Shown: positions 24,199 through 32,464, counted from the first letter of the stretch. The stretch is DNA of 35,102 bases from Sulfurovum sp. (GCA_015663065.1 DQSX01000032.1:1-35102), one strand, 5' to 3'. Numbers and translations are program-made. The notes: generated by a model not told the origin, from the sequence alone.

Positions 24199-26523
24199 AT
24201 GAAGATGATAGATAAAATAAAAACCTTTTTAGGTACCGATATAAAAGAAGGGCAGTATGCACTTGTCGATGACCCCATCTTTGGAAAAGTGGCAAAAGCC
24301 AAAGCACCGGACAAATGGGTTCGTTCCACCTGTGGCTACTGTGGCGTGGGCTGCGGGATGTACATTGGGGTTAAAAACGGTAAAGCCGTTTACTCCAAAG
24401 GAGACCCTTTACACCCCGTCAATATGGGTACACTCTGCCCCAAAGGTTTGAGTGAACATAAAATGGTTGAGGCAGACTCCCGCGTACCAAAACCTCTGCT
24501 CAAAAAAGAGGGGAAACTGCAGCCAGCTTCCTGGGATGAAGTCTTTAGTAAAACCTCAGAGGAGTTCAAACGTATCCAGGAGGAACACGGCAAAGGCGCG
24601 GTGGCAGTCATCTCTACGGGACAATTGCTCACTGAAGAGTTTTATGCTTTAGGAAAGTTCACGCAACTGGGTCTTGAGACCAACAACTACGACGGGAACA
24701 CCACACTTTGTATGGCTTCGGCAGTGATGGGCTACAAACAGACTTTTGGTTCAGACGGACCAACAGGCTGTTATGAAGACTTTAGCAAAGCAGATGTGAT
24801 TCTTTTGATCGGTGCCAATATTGCAGACAACCACCCTATTTTGAAACTGCATATTGCTAAAAACCAAAAAGAGACAGGGAAAAAACCAACACTCATCGTG
24901 GTAGATCCTCGAAAGTCAAAAACTTCACAAATGGCAGACATATTTGTACCCCTCTCCCCTCGTTCAGACCTTGCTCTGCTTAATGGACTTTGTTACATCA
25001 TTATGGAACAGGGTTGGGAAGATGAGAAGTTCATAAAAAACAGAACCAACGGGTACAAAGCGTTTAAAAAACATATTTTAGCCAACTACCCGCCTCAGGA
25101 AGTAGCAAACATCACGGGCTTAGATGTTAAAGAACTTTACAACCTGGCAAAGGTCTATGCCGCTGCAGACAAAGCCATGTCAGCCTGGACCATGGGAGTG
25201 AACCAGAGTTCCATTGGTACAGATACCGTCTCTGCCATCTGTAACCTGGCACTCATTACGGGAAATCTTGGAAAAGAAGGTGCTGCACCTATGTCCATTA
25301 CCGGTCAGTGTAATGCCATGGGTACGCGAGAGTTTGGTTTTACCTCATCCATTCCCGGTTACAGGAACTATGCCTCTCAAAGTGACAGAGCAGACTTTGC
25401 CAAGATCATCAACGTGCCTGAAGCGCTCATTCCTACAGCACGTGGTTATGCCTACCCACAGATCATCGATGCCATCAACCGTGGTGAGATCAAAGCGCTA
25501 TGGGTGGTTGCTACCAACCCTCTGGTCTCTTACCCGGACCAAAACGCATTGAGATCCGCACTGAAAAAACTTGACATTCTTGTGGTGCAGGATGCCTTTA
25601 TGTCTGATACTGCTCAGATCGCCGATGTGGTCTTTTCAGCAGCCACCTGGTCTGAAAAAGAGGGTTGCTACACCAACTCGGAACGTCGCTGTAACTATGC
25701 CAAAAAAGCCATAGAACCTTTGGGTGATACAAAAAGTGACTTAGACATCGTTTTGGAATTTTCAAAGTATTTTGAAGGTAAACATGAACTGCTGTTTAAA
25801 GATCTCTCAACCCCAAAAGATCTCTTTAACGAGATCAAACGTGTCAGCAAAGGACAACTCTGTGACTACTCGGGAATGGACTATGCACTCATAGAAAATC
25901 TTGGCGGGATCCAGTGGCCCTGTAATGAGCATGCTCCCAAAGGAACCAAACGTCTCTACTCAGAAGAGATGAAATGTAAGACGGCTGACGGCAGAGCCAA
26001 TCTGCTTCCTGTAGACTGGAAACCTCTCTCTGAAATGGCCTGTGAAGGTCTGCCTCTCATACTTAACACAGGACGAACAGTAGAGCAGTTCCACACCAGA
26101 ACCAAAACCGGTACCATTGGCATACTTGACGCTTTGGCTCCTGAAGCCTGGGTGGACATTCATCCCAAAGATGCACAAAAACTCAAAGTCAAAAGCGGAG
26201 ACCGTATTGCACTCTCAGGAACACGCGGTCGTGTAGAAGATGTCATCGTCAAAGTGAGTCAAACGGTAAGAGAGGGAAATGTCTTTGTGCCTTTCCACTT
26301 TAACGAACAGCTCATCAACAACATTACCATCCCGGAGTTTGACCCAAAATCGTTTGAACCCAACTACAAACAGTGTGCAGTACAGTTGCACTCAGAAGCA
26401 GTACCGGAAGGCATTGCCTATGAAGAAGTGGAGATATCTGGTTATTTGGAAGGGGTGAAGGTGTATCACGATGAAGAAGTAGTCGATGAAAAAAGTGAAA
26501 TATCTCACGATGTAGCACGGTAA
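24199..26523 (+). CDS. nasA: NasA-type assimilatory nitrate reductase, molybdopterin catalytic subunit
   Basis: Bis-MGD molybdoenzyme (774 aa) expected to reduce nitrate to nitrite. Near the N-terminus are the [4Fe-4S] ligands Cys45, Cys48, Cys52 (C-G-Y-C-G-V-G-C) and Cys80 (C-P-K-G). Cys171 in N-T-T-L-C-M-A-S-A is the expected Mo ligand, followed by GYKQTFGSDGPTGCYEDF, typical of Nas/Nap enzymes. The C-terminal molybdopterin-dinucleotide domain has TGRTVEQFHTRTKTG. No twin-arginine signal is present, so it is cytoplasmic, unlike NapA. It ends the nirA-dmsBC-nasA operon. A formate dehydrogenase is less likely given the motifs and context. Confidence 0.92.
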   Translation: MKMIDKIKTFLGTDIKEGQYALVDDPIFGKVAKAKAPDKWVRSTCGYCGVGCGMYIGVKNGKAVYSKGDPLHPVNMGTLCPKGLSEHKMVEADSRVPKPLLKKEGKLQPASWDEVFSKTSEEFKRIQEEHGKGAVAVISTGQLLTEEFYALGKFTQLGLETNNYDGNTTLCMASAVMGYKQTFGSDGPTGCYEDFSKADVILLIGANIADNHPILKLHIAKNQKETGKKPTLIVVDPRKSKTSQMADIFVPLSPRSDLALLNGLCYIIMEQGWEDEKFIKNRTNGYKAFKKHILANYPPQEVANITGLDVKELYNLAKVYAAADKAMSAWTMGVNQSSIGTDTVSAICNLALITGNLGKEGAAPMSITGQCNAMGTREFGFTSSIPGYRNYASQSDRADFAKIINVPEALIPTARGYAYPQIIDAINRGEIKALWVVATNPLVSYPDQNALRSALKKLDILVVQDAFMSDTAQIADVVFSAATWSEKEGCYTNSERRCNYAKKAIEPLGDTKSDLDIVLEFSKYFEGKHELLFKDLSTPKDLFNEIKRVSKGQLCDYSGMDYALIENLGGIQWPCNEHAPKGTKRLYSEEMKCKTADGRANLLPVDWKPLSEMACEGLPLILNTGRTVEQFHTRTKTGTIGILDALAPEAWVDIHPKDAQKLKVKSGDRIALSGTRGRVEDVIVKVSQTVREGNVFVPFHFNEQLINNITIPEFDPKSFEPNYKQCAVQLHSEAVPEGIAYEEVEISGYLEGVKVYHDEEVVDEKSEISHDVAR

Positions 26524-26536
26524 AGCATCTATATAG

Positions 26537-26564
26537 GGCGTTTTTTGTAAAAAACTCCTTTTTT
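26537..26564 (+). terminator. Putative terminator after nasA
   Basis: GTTTTTT (26540-26546) and AAAAAAC (26549-26555) form a 7-bp stem, extendable with flanking GG/CC, and six T follow. The stem is AT-rich, so it is a weak call, but the position right after the operon's last gene is fitting. Confidence 0.45.
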
Positions 26565-26627
26565 GGCTAAGATATACTTAATTCATTATAATGCAAAAAT
26601 AAGAAAGAGAAGTGCCATCATGCTATT

Positions 26628-26647
26628 TAGCACGCCTGTGCTATAAT
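26628..26647 (+). promoter_or_regulatory. thiI promoter with overlapping inverted repeat
   Basis: An extended -10, TGC-TATAAT, lies at 26639-26647. TAGCAC (26628-26633) and GTGCTA (26638-26643), separated by GCCT, form a 6-bp inverted repeat whose right arm overlaps the -10 box. A protein bound there would block the promoter, so it is a candidate operator; it may also be chance. Confidence 0.4.
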
Positions 26648-26676
26648 GCCACTTATTAAACATGAAGGTCATCTCT

Positions 26677-28140
26677 TTGGAAACTCCTGCAGTAAAAACT
26701 CAAAAATTCATCTTAAAACTTTTCCCTGAGATCATGGTAAAAGGCTCTTCAGCCAAAAGACAGATGGTTGGACAACTCTACAATAACCTTGTGAAACTTT
26801 TAGAGAGATTCTCTACAGATATTCATATCAAAAAGTTCTCAGACAAAATAGAAGTACTTACTCCCCTTGACGTAGTAGTGGAAGTGAGACAATGTCTTTT
26901 GGACACCCCGGGTATTGAGCAGGTGCTTGAAGCGCTGCAGTTTAATGACATGGACTCTCTTGACAAGATCAAAGTCAAAGTTGCAGAGATGATGACACAT
27001 AAGATAGAGGGGAAAACCTTTGTAGTACGTGTCAAACGTTCCGGAAAACATGAGTACAACTCCACAAAGATCGAACAAACCGTCGGTGGTTACATGCTGG
27101 CGCACTCTTCCGCCAAAGGTGTTGACCTGCACAACCCGGAAGTGACCATTAGAATAGAACTCATTAACGACCAGCTCAACATCATTACTACCAAACATGC
27201 GGGACTCAGCGGTTTTCCCATCGGTACTCAGGGAGACATCCTCTCTTTAATGTCAGGTGGGTTTGACTCTACCATCGCCTCTTACCTGACAATGAAACGA
27301 GGGTTAAAAACACACTTCATCTTCTTTAACCTTGGCGGTATAGCCCATGAGATAGGTGTAAAACAAGTAGCACTGTACCTCTGGTCTAAGTTTGGTGCTT
27401 CACATAGAGTGAAGTTCATCTCCGTGCCTTTCGAAGCTGTAGTAGAAGAGATTTTCCGTTCTACCCATGAGAGCTATATGGGAGTGACCCTCAAACGTCT
27501 TATGCTCATGGCCTCTGAAAGAGTAGCCAATGAACTGGAAATTGATGCCTTGCTCACCGGTGAATCTGTAGCACAGGTTTCCAGCCAGACACTGCGCAAC
27601 CTGGCACTCATTGACCAAGTGACCAATAAACTTATACTCCGTCCGCTTGCCACTATGAACAAACCAGATATCATCAACATTGCCAATGACATAGGGACCA
27701 AACGTTTTGCTGAAAATATGCCTGAGTATTGTGGTGTGATCTCTAAAAATCCCATTATCCATGGTTCATACAAACGTATGGAGAGAGAAGCGAAACGTTT
27801 CAACTATGAAGTCTTAGACAAAGCGGTAGAAGATGCACAACATCTTTATGTTGATGAGATCATTGATGATGTAGCCTCTGCTTCTCCGGTGGAGGTGATC
27901 AAAGATCTAAATGATGATAACAATTTTGTCGTGATCGATATACGTGCAGAAGATGAATGTATAGAAACATCTTGTAAAAGCATCAAAATACCTTTCCATC
28001 AACTCAAAACAGAGTTTAAAAAACTTCCTAAAGACAAAGAGTACCTGCTCTATTGTGAAAAAGGGATCATGAGTCAACTGCATGCCCAGTATCTACGTGA
28101 TGCAGATGATGTGAAAAATGTGCGGGTTTACAGACCTTGA
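26677..28140 (+). CDS. thiI: tRNA 4-thiouridine synthase ThiI with rhodanese domain
   Basis: Enzyme that adenylates U8 of tRNA and inserts sulfur, and in some bacteria supplies sulfur for thiamine thiazole. Domain order is NFLD, THUMP (KVAEMMTHKIEGKTFVVRVK), PP-loop ATPase (LSLMSGGFDSTIAS), then a C-terminal rhodanese domain. Counted from the ATG at 26662, the two working cysteines are Cys357 (M-P-E-Y-C-G-V) and Cys465 (L-L-Y-C-E-K-G). This is the long E. coli-type form. I chose the TTG at 26677 because AAGG lies 8 bp upstream; the ATG at 26662 has no ribosome-binding site and would leave a leader of only about 8 bases. It stands alone. Confidence 0.93.
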   Translation: METPAVKTQKFILKLFPEIMVKGSSAKRQMVGQLYNNLVKLLERFSTDIHIKKFSDKIEVLTPLDVVVEVRQCLLDTPGIEQVLEALQFNDMDSLDKIKVKVAEMMTHKIEGKTFVVRVKRSGKHEYNSTKIEQTVGGYMLAHSSAKGVDLHNPEVTIRIELINDQLNIITTKHAGLSGFPIGTQGDILSLMSGGFDSTIASYLTMKRGLKTHFIFFNLGGIAHEIGVKQVALYLWSKFGASHRVKFISVPFEAVVEEIFRSTHESYMGVTLKRLMLMASERVANELEIDALLTGESVAQVSSQTLRNLALIDQVTNKLILRPLATMNKPDIINIANDIGTKRFAENMPEYCGVISKNPIIHGSYKRMEREAKRFNYEVLDKAVEDAQHLYVDEIIDDVASASPVEVIKDLNDDNNFVVIDIRAEDECIETSCKSIKIPFHQLKTEFKKLPKDKEYLLYCEKGIMSQLHAQYLRDADDVKNVRVYRP

Positions 28141-28146
28141 CATTCT

Positions 28147-28210
28147 TAGGAACCTTGAACTTGTTCAAGTCTTTAAGCCAACATAGCCTTAAACGAGTTT
28201 AAGGTTCCTA
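28147..28210. repeat. Multi-hairpin element, copy 1 (thiI downstream)
   Basis: An outer perfect 10-bp stem pairs TAGGAACCTT (28147-28156) with AAGGTTCCTA (28201-28210). Inside are CTTGAAC-TT-GTTCAAG (28154-28169) and an alternative CCTTAAAC-GA-GTTTAAGG (28187-28204). The layout matches the element after glnK1. It sits between the convergent thiI and DUF234 genes and probably works as a bidirectional terminator. Confidence 0.6.
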
Positions 28211-28216
28211 TTTATT

Positions 28217-28978
28217 TTAATCCAAAAGAATTTTAAGGTCTTCCAAATCAAAAAGAAGCAGTTTTTCATCTTTCAAAGAGAGCAGTTCATTGGAAAACCC
28301 GCTTTTTGAAAAAAGTGCATAGATATCTACGGCTATACCTGACTGAAGGGCTTTCTCTTTAAGCTTATTGAGCTCATTTTTGCATATTTTCCGATCTTTG
28401 TATTTACACTCGCCCAGTATCAGTTTCTTATCTTTTGTAATGGCGAGGATGTCAAACTCACTATGTTGGTTCCAGTAAGACCCAGAGCTTAAAAGTGCTG
28501 TGCTCTTTTCATAATATTTCACAAGAAGATCATTACAAAGCTGTTCGTAGATCAAGGTACGCAGTCGTTCATAATGTTTTTCAAAGTTTTCCAGAAAATC
28601 ATTACCCCTGCCTTCTATCAGCTCTTTTCTATAGTACGTCACAAATCCAAACCAAAAACGCATAAAAGGCTGTACAAAACGCAATTTGTCCTGTACCCTG
28701 TAGGAACGTAGCTCTTTTTTAAGTTTATGTTTGGGATGTATTTTCAGTGGCTGTTCTCGGGTAGGTTCGATATAGAGTATATTTAAAGCGATAAGTTCAT
28801 CGATGATCGCTTCACCGCTACCTTCACTTAACCTTGCTTTTCTTAATACAGAGTAGAACTTTCCATCACCTCTTGCCACCGCCATCAATACATCACGATA
28901 GGGACTTTCAAGCAGGTAAGAGGGAGAAACAAGTGTTTGGAACTTGACAAAATCTTCTACAAAATTACTTTGCACCAT
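28217..28978 (-). CDS. DUF234-type protein with PD-(D/E)xK-like domain; start probably damaged
   Basis: Belongs, by recognition, to the family of DUF234 proteins common in Campylobacterota, which match the C-terminal part of archaeal-type ATPases but lack the ATPase. The N-terminal half is helical, winged-helix-like (LLESPYRDVLMAVARGDGKF and IIDELIALNILYIEP). The middle has RFVQPFMRFWFGF. The C-terminal part, SEFDILAITKDKKLILGECK, looks like a PD-(D/E)xK nuclease-fold core. The given ATG is the first usable start codon, but the frame stays open and family-like for 48 more codons upstream, to a stop at 29123-29125, with no ATG, GTG or TTG. The true N-terminus is probably lost or begins at a rare codon. 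Function unknown. Confidence 0.7.
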   Translation of the reverse strand: MVQSNFVEDFVKFQTLVSPSYLLESPYRDVLMAVARGDGKFYSVLRKARLSEGSGEAIIDELIALNILYIEPTREQPLKIHPKHKLKKELRSYRVQDKLRFVQPFMRFWFGFVTYYRKELIEGRGNDFLENFEKHYERLRTLIYEQLCNDLLVKYYEKSTALLSSGSYWNQHSEFDILAITKDKKLILGECKYKDRKICKNELNKLKEKALQSGIAVDIYALFSKSGFSNELLSLKDEKLLLFDLEDLKILLD

Positions 28979-29170
28979 AGAGAAGACATTGTCAAAAAAG
29001 TCCAGCTCTATATTCTCTTCTATTCCACCTAGAATTGAGAAGTGTTCAACCGACTGTTCCAGTGTTAAATGGGGGTTGTAATGACAAAAGTAGTTAAATG
29101 CATTTTTTATGGGACGTTTACCTCATTTTTTTATTCATAGTGTTCAACTATAAGTTTAACATAGATTTGA

Positions 29171-29176
29171 TATAAT
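29171..29176 (+). promoter_or_regulatory. Extended -10 box for the NtrC-like/PAS gene pair
   Basis: TGA-TATAAT with the hexamer at 29171-29176, 48 bp before the ATG. A single half-site TTAATCA lies downstream at 29202-29208, inside the leader, where binding could repress; the second arm is missing, so self-regulation is only a possibility. Confidence 0.45.
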
Positions 29177-29223
29177 ACCTTATAGAATAAATGGCTATTT
29201 TTTAATCATTATAAAGTACGACT

Positions 29224-29958
29224 ATGCAACAATTTTTCACCAAATCTGAACAGGTACACAATATCATCAAAGGATTTAACCTTACAAAAACCCTCTTTGT
29301 CTCCTCTATCATTATAGGGGAAGAGCATATTGGGAAAAAGCTTTTTGTAAAACATCTTTTTCCTGATGCTCCTGTAGTATCCGGAGAAGATCAGGGAGCT
29401 GTGGTAGACGCGTTAAGGGAGTATGATGAGCTGATCATCACCGACTTTGAAAAACTGCGTAATCAGGAGTCGCTGGAGCTGGACAATAAGCGCATCATTG
29501 CCACAGCTTCTTATATAGGCAATCAAACGATCATTGATGATATGTTTGCATTTATCTATACCCTGCCCTCGCTCAAAGAACGTCCTGAAGATGTTGAATA
29601 CATTAAAGCACTCTTTATCAAAGAGGCAGCGTCAGACTTGATGCTGACAAATACAAACTTTGACATCACTGCAATCCCTGTCAACCTGACACAAAACACA
29701 AAAAGTCTTAAAAGTACTATATACCGATATCTTATGATACATTCAATGAGTAAAAATGAGATACAGGATGCTGTCTACTCATATGTTTCGGAAAAACTTG
29801 AGGGAAATAACGGATACAAGGAGCATCTTGCACTTTACGAAAAACCACTGATAGAAGCCGGATTGAAAAAATTTGGTTCGCAACTGCAACTTTCCCAAAT
29901 ACTGGGGATCAATAGAAATACCCTTAGGAAGAAGATACATGAACACCACATCGACTGA
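29224..29958 (+). CDS. Degenerate NtrC-like DNA-binding regulator without receiver domain
   Basis: A 244-residue protein that looks like a stripped-down NtrC. S8-E-Q then FVSSIIIGEEHIGKKLFVKHLF aligns with the start of the sigma-54 activator AAA+ domain; Walker A survives as G32-E-E-H-I-G-K38. The Walker B-like ELIITDFEKL has Asp74 but Phe in place of Glu. Only about 30 residues separate the two, so the GAFTGA sigma-54 contact loop is missing. LPSLKERPEDVEYIKALF matches a later AAA+ block. Residues 206-244 form a Fis-type helix-turn-helix (LGINRNTLRKKI is NtrC-like). There is no receiver domain. I infer a regulator of sigma-70 promoters, probably of the neighbouring nitrogen genes. The next gene overlaps by 20 bp. 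Confidence 0.75.
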   Translation: MQQFFTKSEQVHNIIKGFNLTKTLFVSSIIIGEEHIGKKLFVKHLFPDAPVVSGEDQGAVVDALREYDELIITDFEKLRNQESLELDNKRIIATASYIGNQTIIDDMFAFIYTLPSLKERPEDVEYIKALFIKEAASDLMLTNTNFDITAIPVNLTQNTKSLKSTIYRYLMIHSMSKNEIQDAVYSYVSEKLEGNNGYKEHLALYEKPLIEAGLKKFGSQLQLSQILGINRNTLRKKIHEHHID

Positions 29959-30658
29959 GTCTGAAAACACCATAGATTTTCAGAGTTTTCTGGACTGGGA
30001 CAACAGTCCTTTTATACTCTTTAATGCTGCTGGCAAGATCCTCTATCTTAACAATGCTGCAGAAATTCTTTTTGGTTATGTCTCCAAAAAAGAGCTGTAT
30101 GACCTTGCACTTGCCTATGCCCCTCATGACTTTGGGTACACAACCACCACACTGGCACTCAATTATGATGCCTTTACCTTTTATGCCATCACGGTAGGGT
30201 ATGAGAATGAAGATCAGATCTCTATTCGTTTTTACAATGCGCCACGGATCAAATCCAATGTACCTATTGAAAGAGACAAACTTGTGGAGACAAACATCAA
30301 CCTTCTGCTTGAAGCCAATATTGTTCTTTTTAAAACAAAGAACAGTAACCATCTTCAACTCCTGACCGATCATGATATACCTACATTTAAAATAGACCAG
30401 AACAAATTTTCAAAACTGCTTAGAAAGACACTTGAATCATTCAGGTCATCAGACTCCATCCATATTACACTCAAATTATTGACCGGTGAACATGTGATCA
30501 TTGCAGGAAAGAAAAAAGCCATTGCCCAACTCAGAGTTGAAGCAAACGGCCGATACACTGACGCAGATGAGGAGATCAAAAATATTGCTATGCACTGCCA
30601 CATTACACACATTCTTAAAGAGAAAAGTATCAAACTAGAAATACCACTCATTGATTAA
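29939..30658 (+). CDS. PAS-domain protein, possible degenerate NtrB-like sensor
   Basis: A 239-residue soluble protein. Residues about 12-95 look like a PAS domain (NSPFILFNAAGKILYLNNAA followed by EILFGYVSKKEL), as at the start of NtrB. The C-terminal part (about 110-239) is not clearly recognisable. The stretch IDQNKFSKLLRKTLESF, followed by a strand pattern and an LEIPLID ending, resembles a histidine-kinase ATPase domain without its Asn or glycine boxes. No phospho-acceptor His motif is seen. The start has AGGA just upstream and overlaps the NtrC-like gene, so the pair is translationally coupled. The stop codon lies inside the operator of amtB1. I infer a partner that senses nitrogen status without phosphotransfer. 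Confidence 0.6.
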   Translation: MNTTSTESENTIDFQSFLDWDNSPFILFNAAGKILYLNNAAEILFGYVSKKELYDLALAYAPHDFGYTTTTLALNYDAFTFYAITVGYENEDQISIRFYNAPRIKSNVPIERDKLVETNINLLLEANIVLFKTKNSNHLQLLTDHDIPTFKIDQNKFSKLLRKTLESFRSSDSIHITLKLLTGEHVIIAGKKKAIAQLRVEANGRYTDADEEIKNIAMHCHITHILKEKSIKLEIPLID

Positions 30659-30705
30659 AAATTAATCACTCTGCCGATAAAATATACTTCATTAAATGCT
30701 ATCAT
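30652..30705 (+). promoter_or_regulatory. amtB1 promoter and perfect operator
   Basis: The operator TGATTAA-AAA-TTAATCA is at 30652-30668, centre 30660, and contains the stop codon (30656-30658) of the PAS gene. An extended -10, TGC-TATCAT, has its hexamer at 30700-30705, exactly 40 bp from the operator centre, as in narK and nirA. Confidence 0.7.
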
Positions 30706-30738
30706 ATCCCTTGAAATAATAAAACAAAGGAATAAAGC

Positions 30739-32046
30739 ATGAAGTTAAAACTTTTCGCTCTACTGGCAACACTCTTGCCAATTGCTGCATTTGCAGAAGA
30801 CAAACTTGATTCGGGTGACACAGCATGGATGATGATGTCCACAGCACTCGTTCTACTAATGACACCGGCAGGACTGGCACTTTTTTATGCAGGTATGACA
30901 CGATCTAAAAATGCCTTAAATACCTATGCAATGGTGATGGGTGCATTTGTACTTGCATTTGTTGTGTGGATCGTTGCAGGATACTCCATAGCATTCGGTA
31001 CTTGTGAAAATGCTACATTACAAAATGTATTTGGAGGACTTGGAAATGTACTTCTTTCAGGTACAAAATGGACTGACCTTTCAGGTTCTTACCCCACATA
31101 TGTGTTTGTTGCATTCCAGGGAACATTTGCTGCTATTACAGTAGCGATTGCATCTGGTTCAGTCATCGGTCGTATGAAGTTCTCTACATGGATGGTGATC
31201 GTTGCCCTATGGGGTCTGGTTGTATATGCTCCTATTACTCACATGGTATGGGGTGGAGACGGTGCACTTCTTTTTGATGCTGGTGCACTTGACTTTGCCG
31301 GTGGTACAGTGGTACACATGAATGGTGGTTTGGCTGGTCTTGTACTTGCCATCCTGGTAGGTAAAAGAACAGGCTACAACAAAGTACCTATGAAACCTTT
31401 CAGTATTATCTTTACAGCAGCAGGTGCTGCACTACTATGGTTCGGTTGGTATGGATTTAACGGCGGTTCTGCATTTGGTGCAAATGCCATTGCCGGTCTT
31501 GCTGTACTTACTACCACTGTTGCTACTGCAGTTGCAGGATTGACCTGGGTACTGATTGAGTGGTTTGTGTTTAAAAAGCCTACACTGCTTGGTATCGCAT
31601 CTGGTATCATTGCCGGTCTTGTGGCTATTACTCCGGCAGCAGGATTTGTTTCTGTTGGCGGTGCATTCATCATTGGTATCTTCGGATCAGTGATCGCATT
31701 CTTCGGTGTTGTGACACTTAAAAAGAAACTTGGTTATGATGATTCACTGGATGCTTTTGGTATTCACTTCCTGGCTGGTCTATGGGGGGCACTTGCAACC
31801 GGTTTCCTTGCACTAAATGACAAAGATCTTCTATGGGATGGTCCACTTAAAGAGTCTGGAGACAGAATGGGACAATTCATGGTGCAAGTTGAATCCGTAG
31901 TCATTGTGGGTCTGTGGACCTTGATCGGTACCGTCGTTGTCTATTATGTGGCGTCTGCATTGACAGGTGGTGCCAGAGTCGACGCCGAAACTGAAGAGAT
32001 GGGCCTAGATGAAGCTGTACACGGTGAAAAAGGCATGAATCTGTAA
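30739..32046 (+). CDS. amtB: Ammonium transporter AmtB, first copy
   Basis: Inner-membrane ammonium channel (435 aa) with a cleavable signal peptide (MKLKLFALLATLLPIAAFAE) and 11 membrane helices. Pore residues are visible: the twin histidines His193 (T-V-V-H-M-N-G-G) and His343 (F-G-I-H-F-L-A-G), Asp in DFAGGTVVH, and Phe residues in FVAFQGTF and WFGWYGFNGG. The cytoplasmic C-terminus (DAETEEMGLDEAVHGEKGMN) keeps the block that meets the GlnK T-loop. glnK1 follows after 76 bp. Expression is probably tied to the operator just upstream. Confidence 0.96.
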   Translation: MKLKLFALLATLLPIAAFAEDKLDSGDTAWMMMSTALVLLMTPAGLALFYAGMTRSKNALNTYAMVMGAFVLAFVVWIVAGYSIAFGTCENATLQNVFGGLGNVLLSGTKWTDLSGSYPTYVFVAFQGTFAAITVAIASGSVIGRMKFSTWMVIVALWGLVVYAPITHMVWGGDGALLFDAGALDFAGGTVVHMNGGLAGLVLAILVGKRTGYNKVPMKPFSIIFTAAGAALLWFGWYGFNGGSAFGANAIAGLAVLTTTVATAVAGLTWVLIEWFVFKKPTLLGIASGIIAGLVAITPAAGFVSVGGAFIIGIFGSVIAFFGVVTLKKKLGYDDSLDAFGIHFLAGLWGALATGFLALNDKDLLWDGPLKESGDRMGQFMVQVESVVIVGLWTLIGTVVVYYVASALTGGARVDAETEEMGLDEAVHGEKGMNL

Positions 32047-32122
32047 GTAGACGTGATCAGGCAAAAGCCTGTTGCGTTTGTGGTGTAAAATTTATAGTAT
32101 ATAGAAACAATAAGGAAATCAA

Positions 32123-32464
32123 ATGAAAAAAATCGAAGCGATCATCAAGCCATTTAAACTGGAAGATGTAAAAGATGCATTGGTAGAAGCAGGTATTGAA
32201 GGTATGACCGTATCTGAAGTAAAAGGTTACGGTAGACAACAGGGACACTCTGAACTTTACAGAGGGGCAGAATATGTCGTTGAGTTCATCCCTAAGATTA
32301 AATTGGAGATCGTTGTAAGTAACGATGAGTATGCAGACATTGCCGTGAAAGCCATCAACACTGCTGCAAAAACCGGTAAGATCGGTGACGGTAAGATCTT
32401 TGTATCTTCTATTGATTCTGTGATTAGAATCAGAACAGACGAAGAGAATGAAGAAGCACTATAA
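32123..32464 (+). CDS. glnK: PII signalling protein GlnK, first copy
   Basis: A 113-residue trimeric PII protein that blocks AmtB when nitrogen is plentiful and reports ATP/ADP and 2-oxoglutarate. The T-loop G-Y-G-R-Q-Q-G-H-S-E-L-Y-R-G-A-E-Y carries Tyr51, the uridylylation site in E. coli, and Gln39. The B-loop KTGKIGDGKIFV binds the nucleotide phosphates. It is identical to the second copy over residues 1-53. The 76-bp gap after amtB1 contains no clear operator; co-transcription is likely. Confidence 0.96.
   Translation: MKKIEAIIKPFKLEDVKDALVEAGIEGMTVSEVKGYGRQQGHSELYRGAEYVVEFIPKIKLEIVVSNDEYADIAVKAINTAAKTGKIGDGKIFVSSIDSVIRIRTDEENEEAL

Noticed and set aside
29123..29139. An operator 40 bp upstream of the regulator gene's own -10 box
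   Set aside because: At the required position only 6 of 14 arm bases match; only the downstream half-site TTAATCA at 29202-29208 is convincing as sequence.
30600..30738. A sigma-54 (-24/-12) promoter before amtB1, as expected for classical NtrC control
   Set aside because: No GG-N10-GC pattern with the usual flanks was seen here or before nirA, narK and amtB2, while good extended -10 boxes were. The NtrC-like protein also lacks the sigma-54 contact loop.
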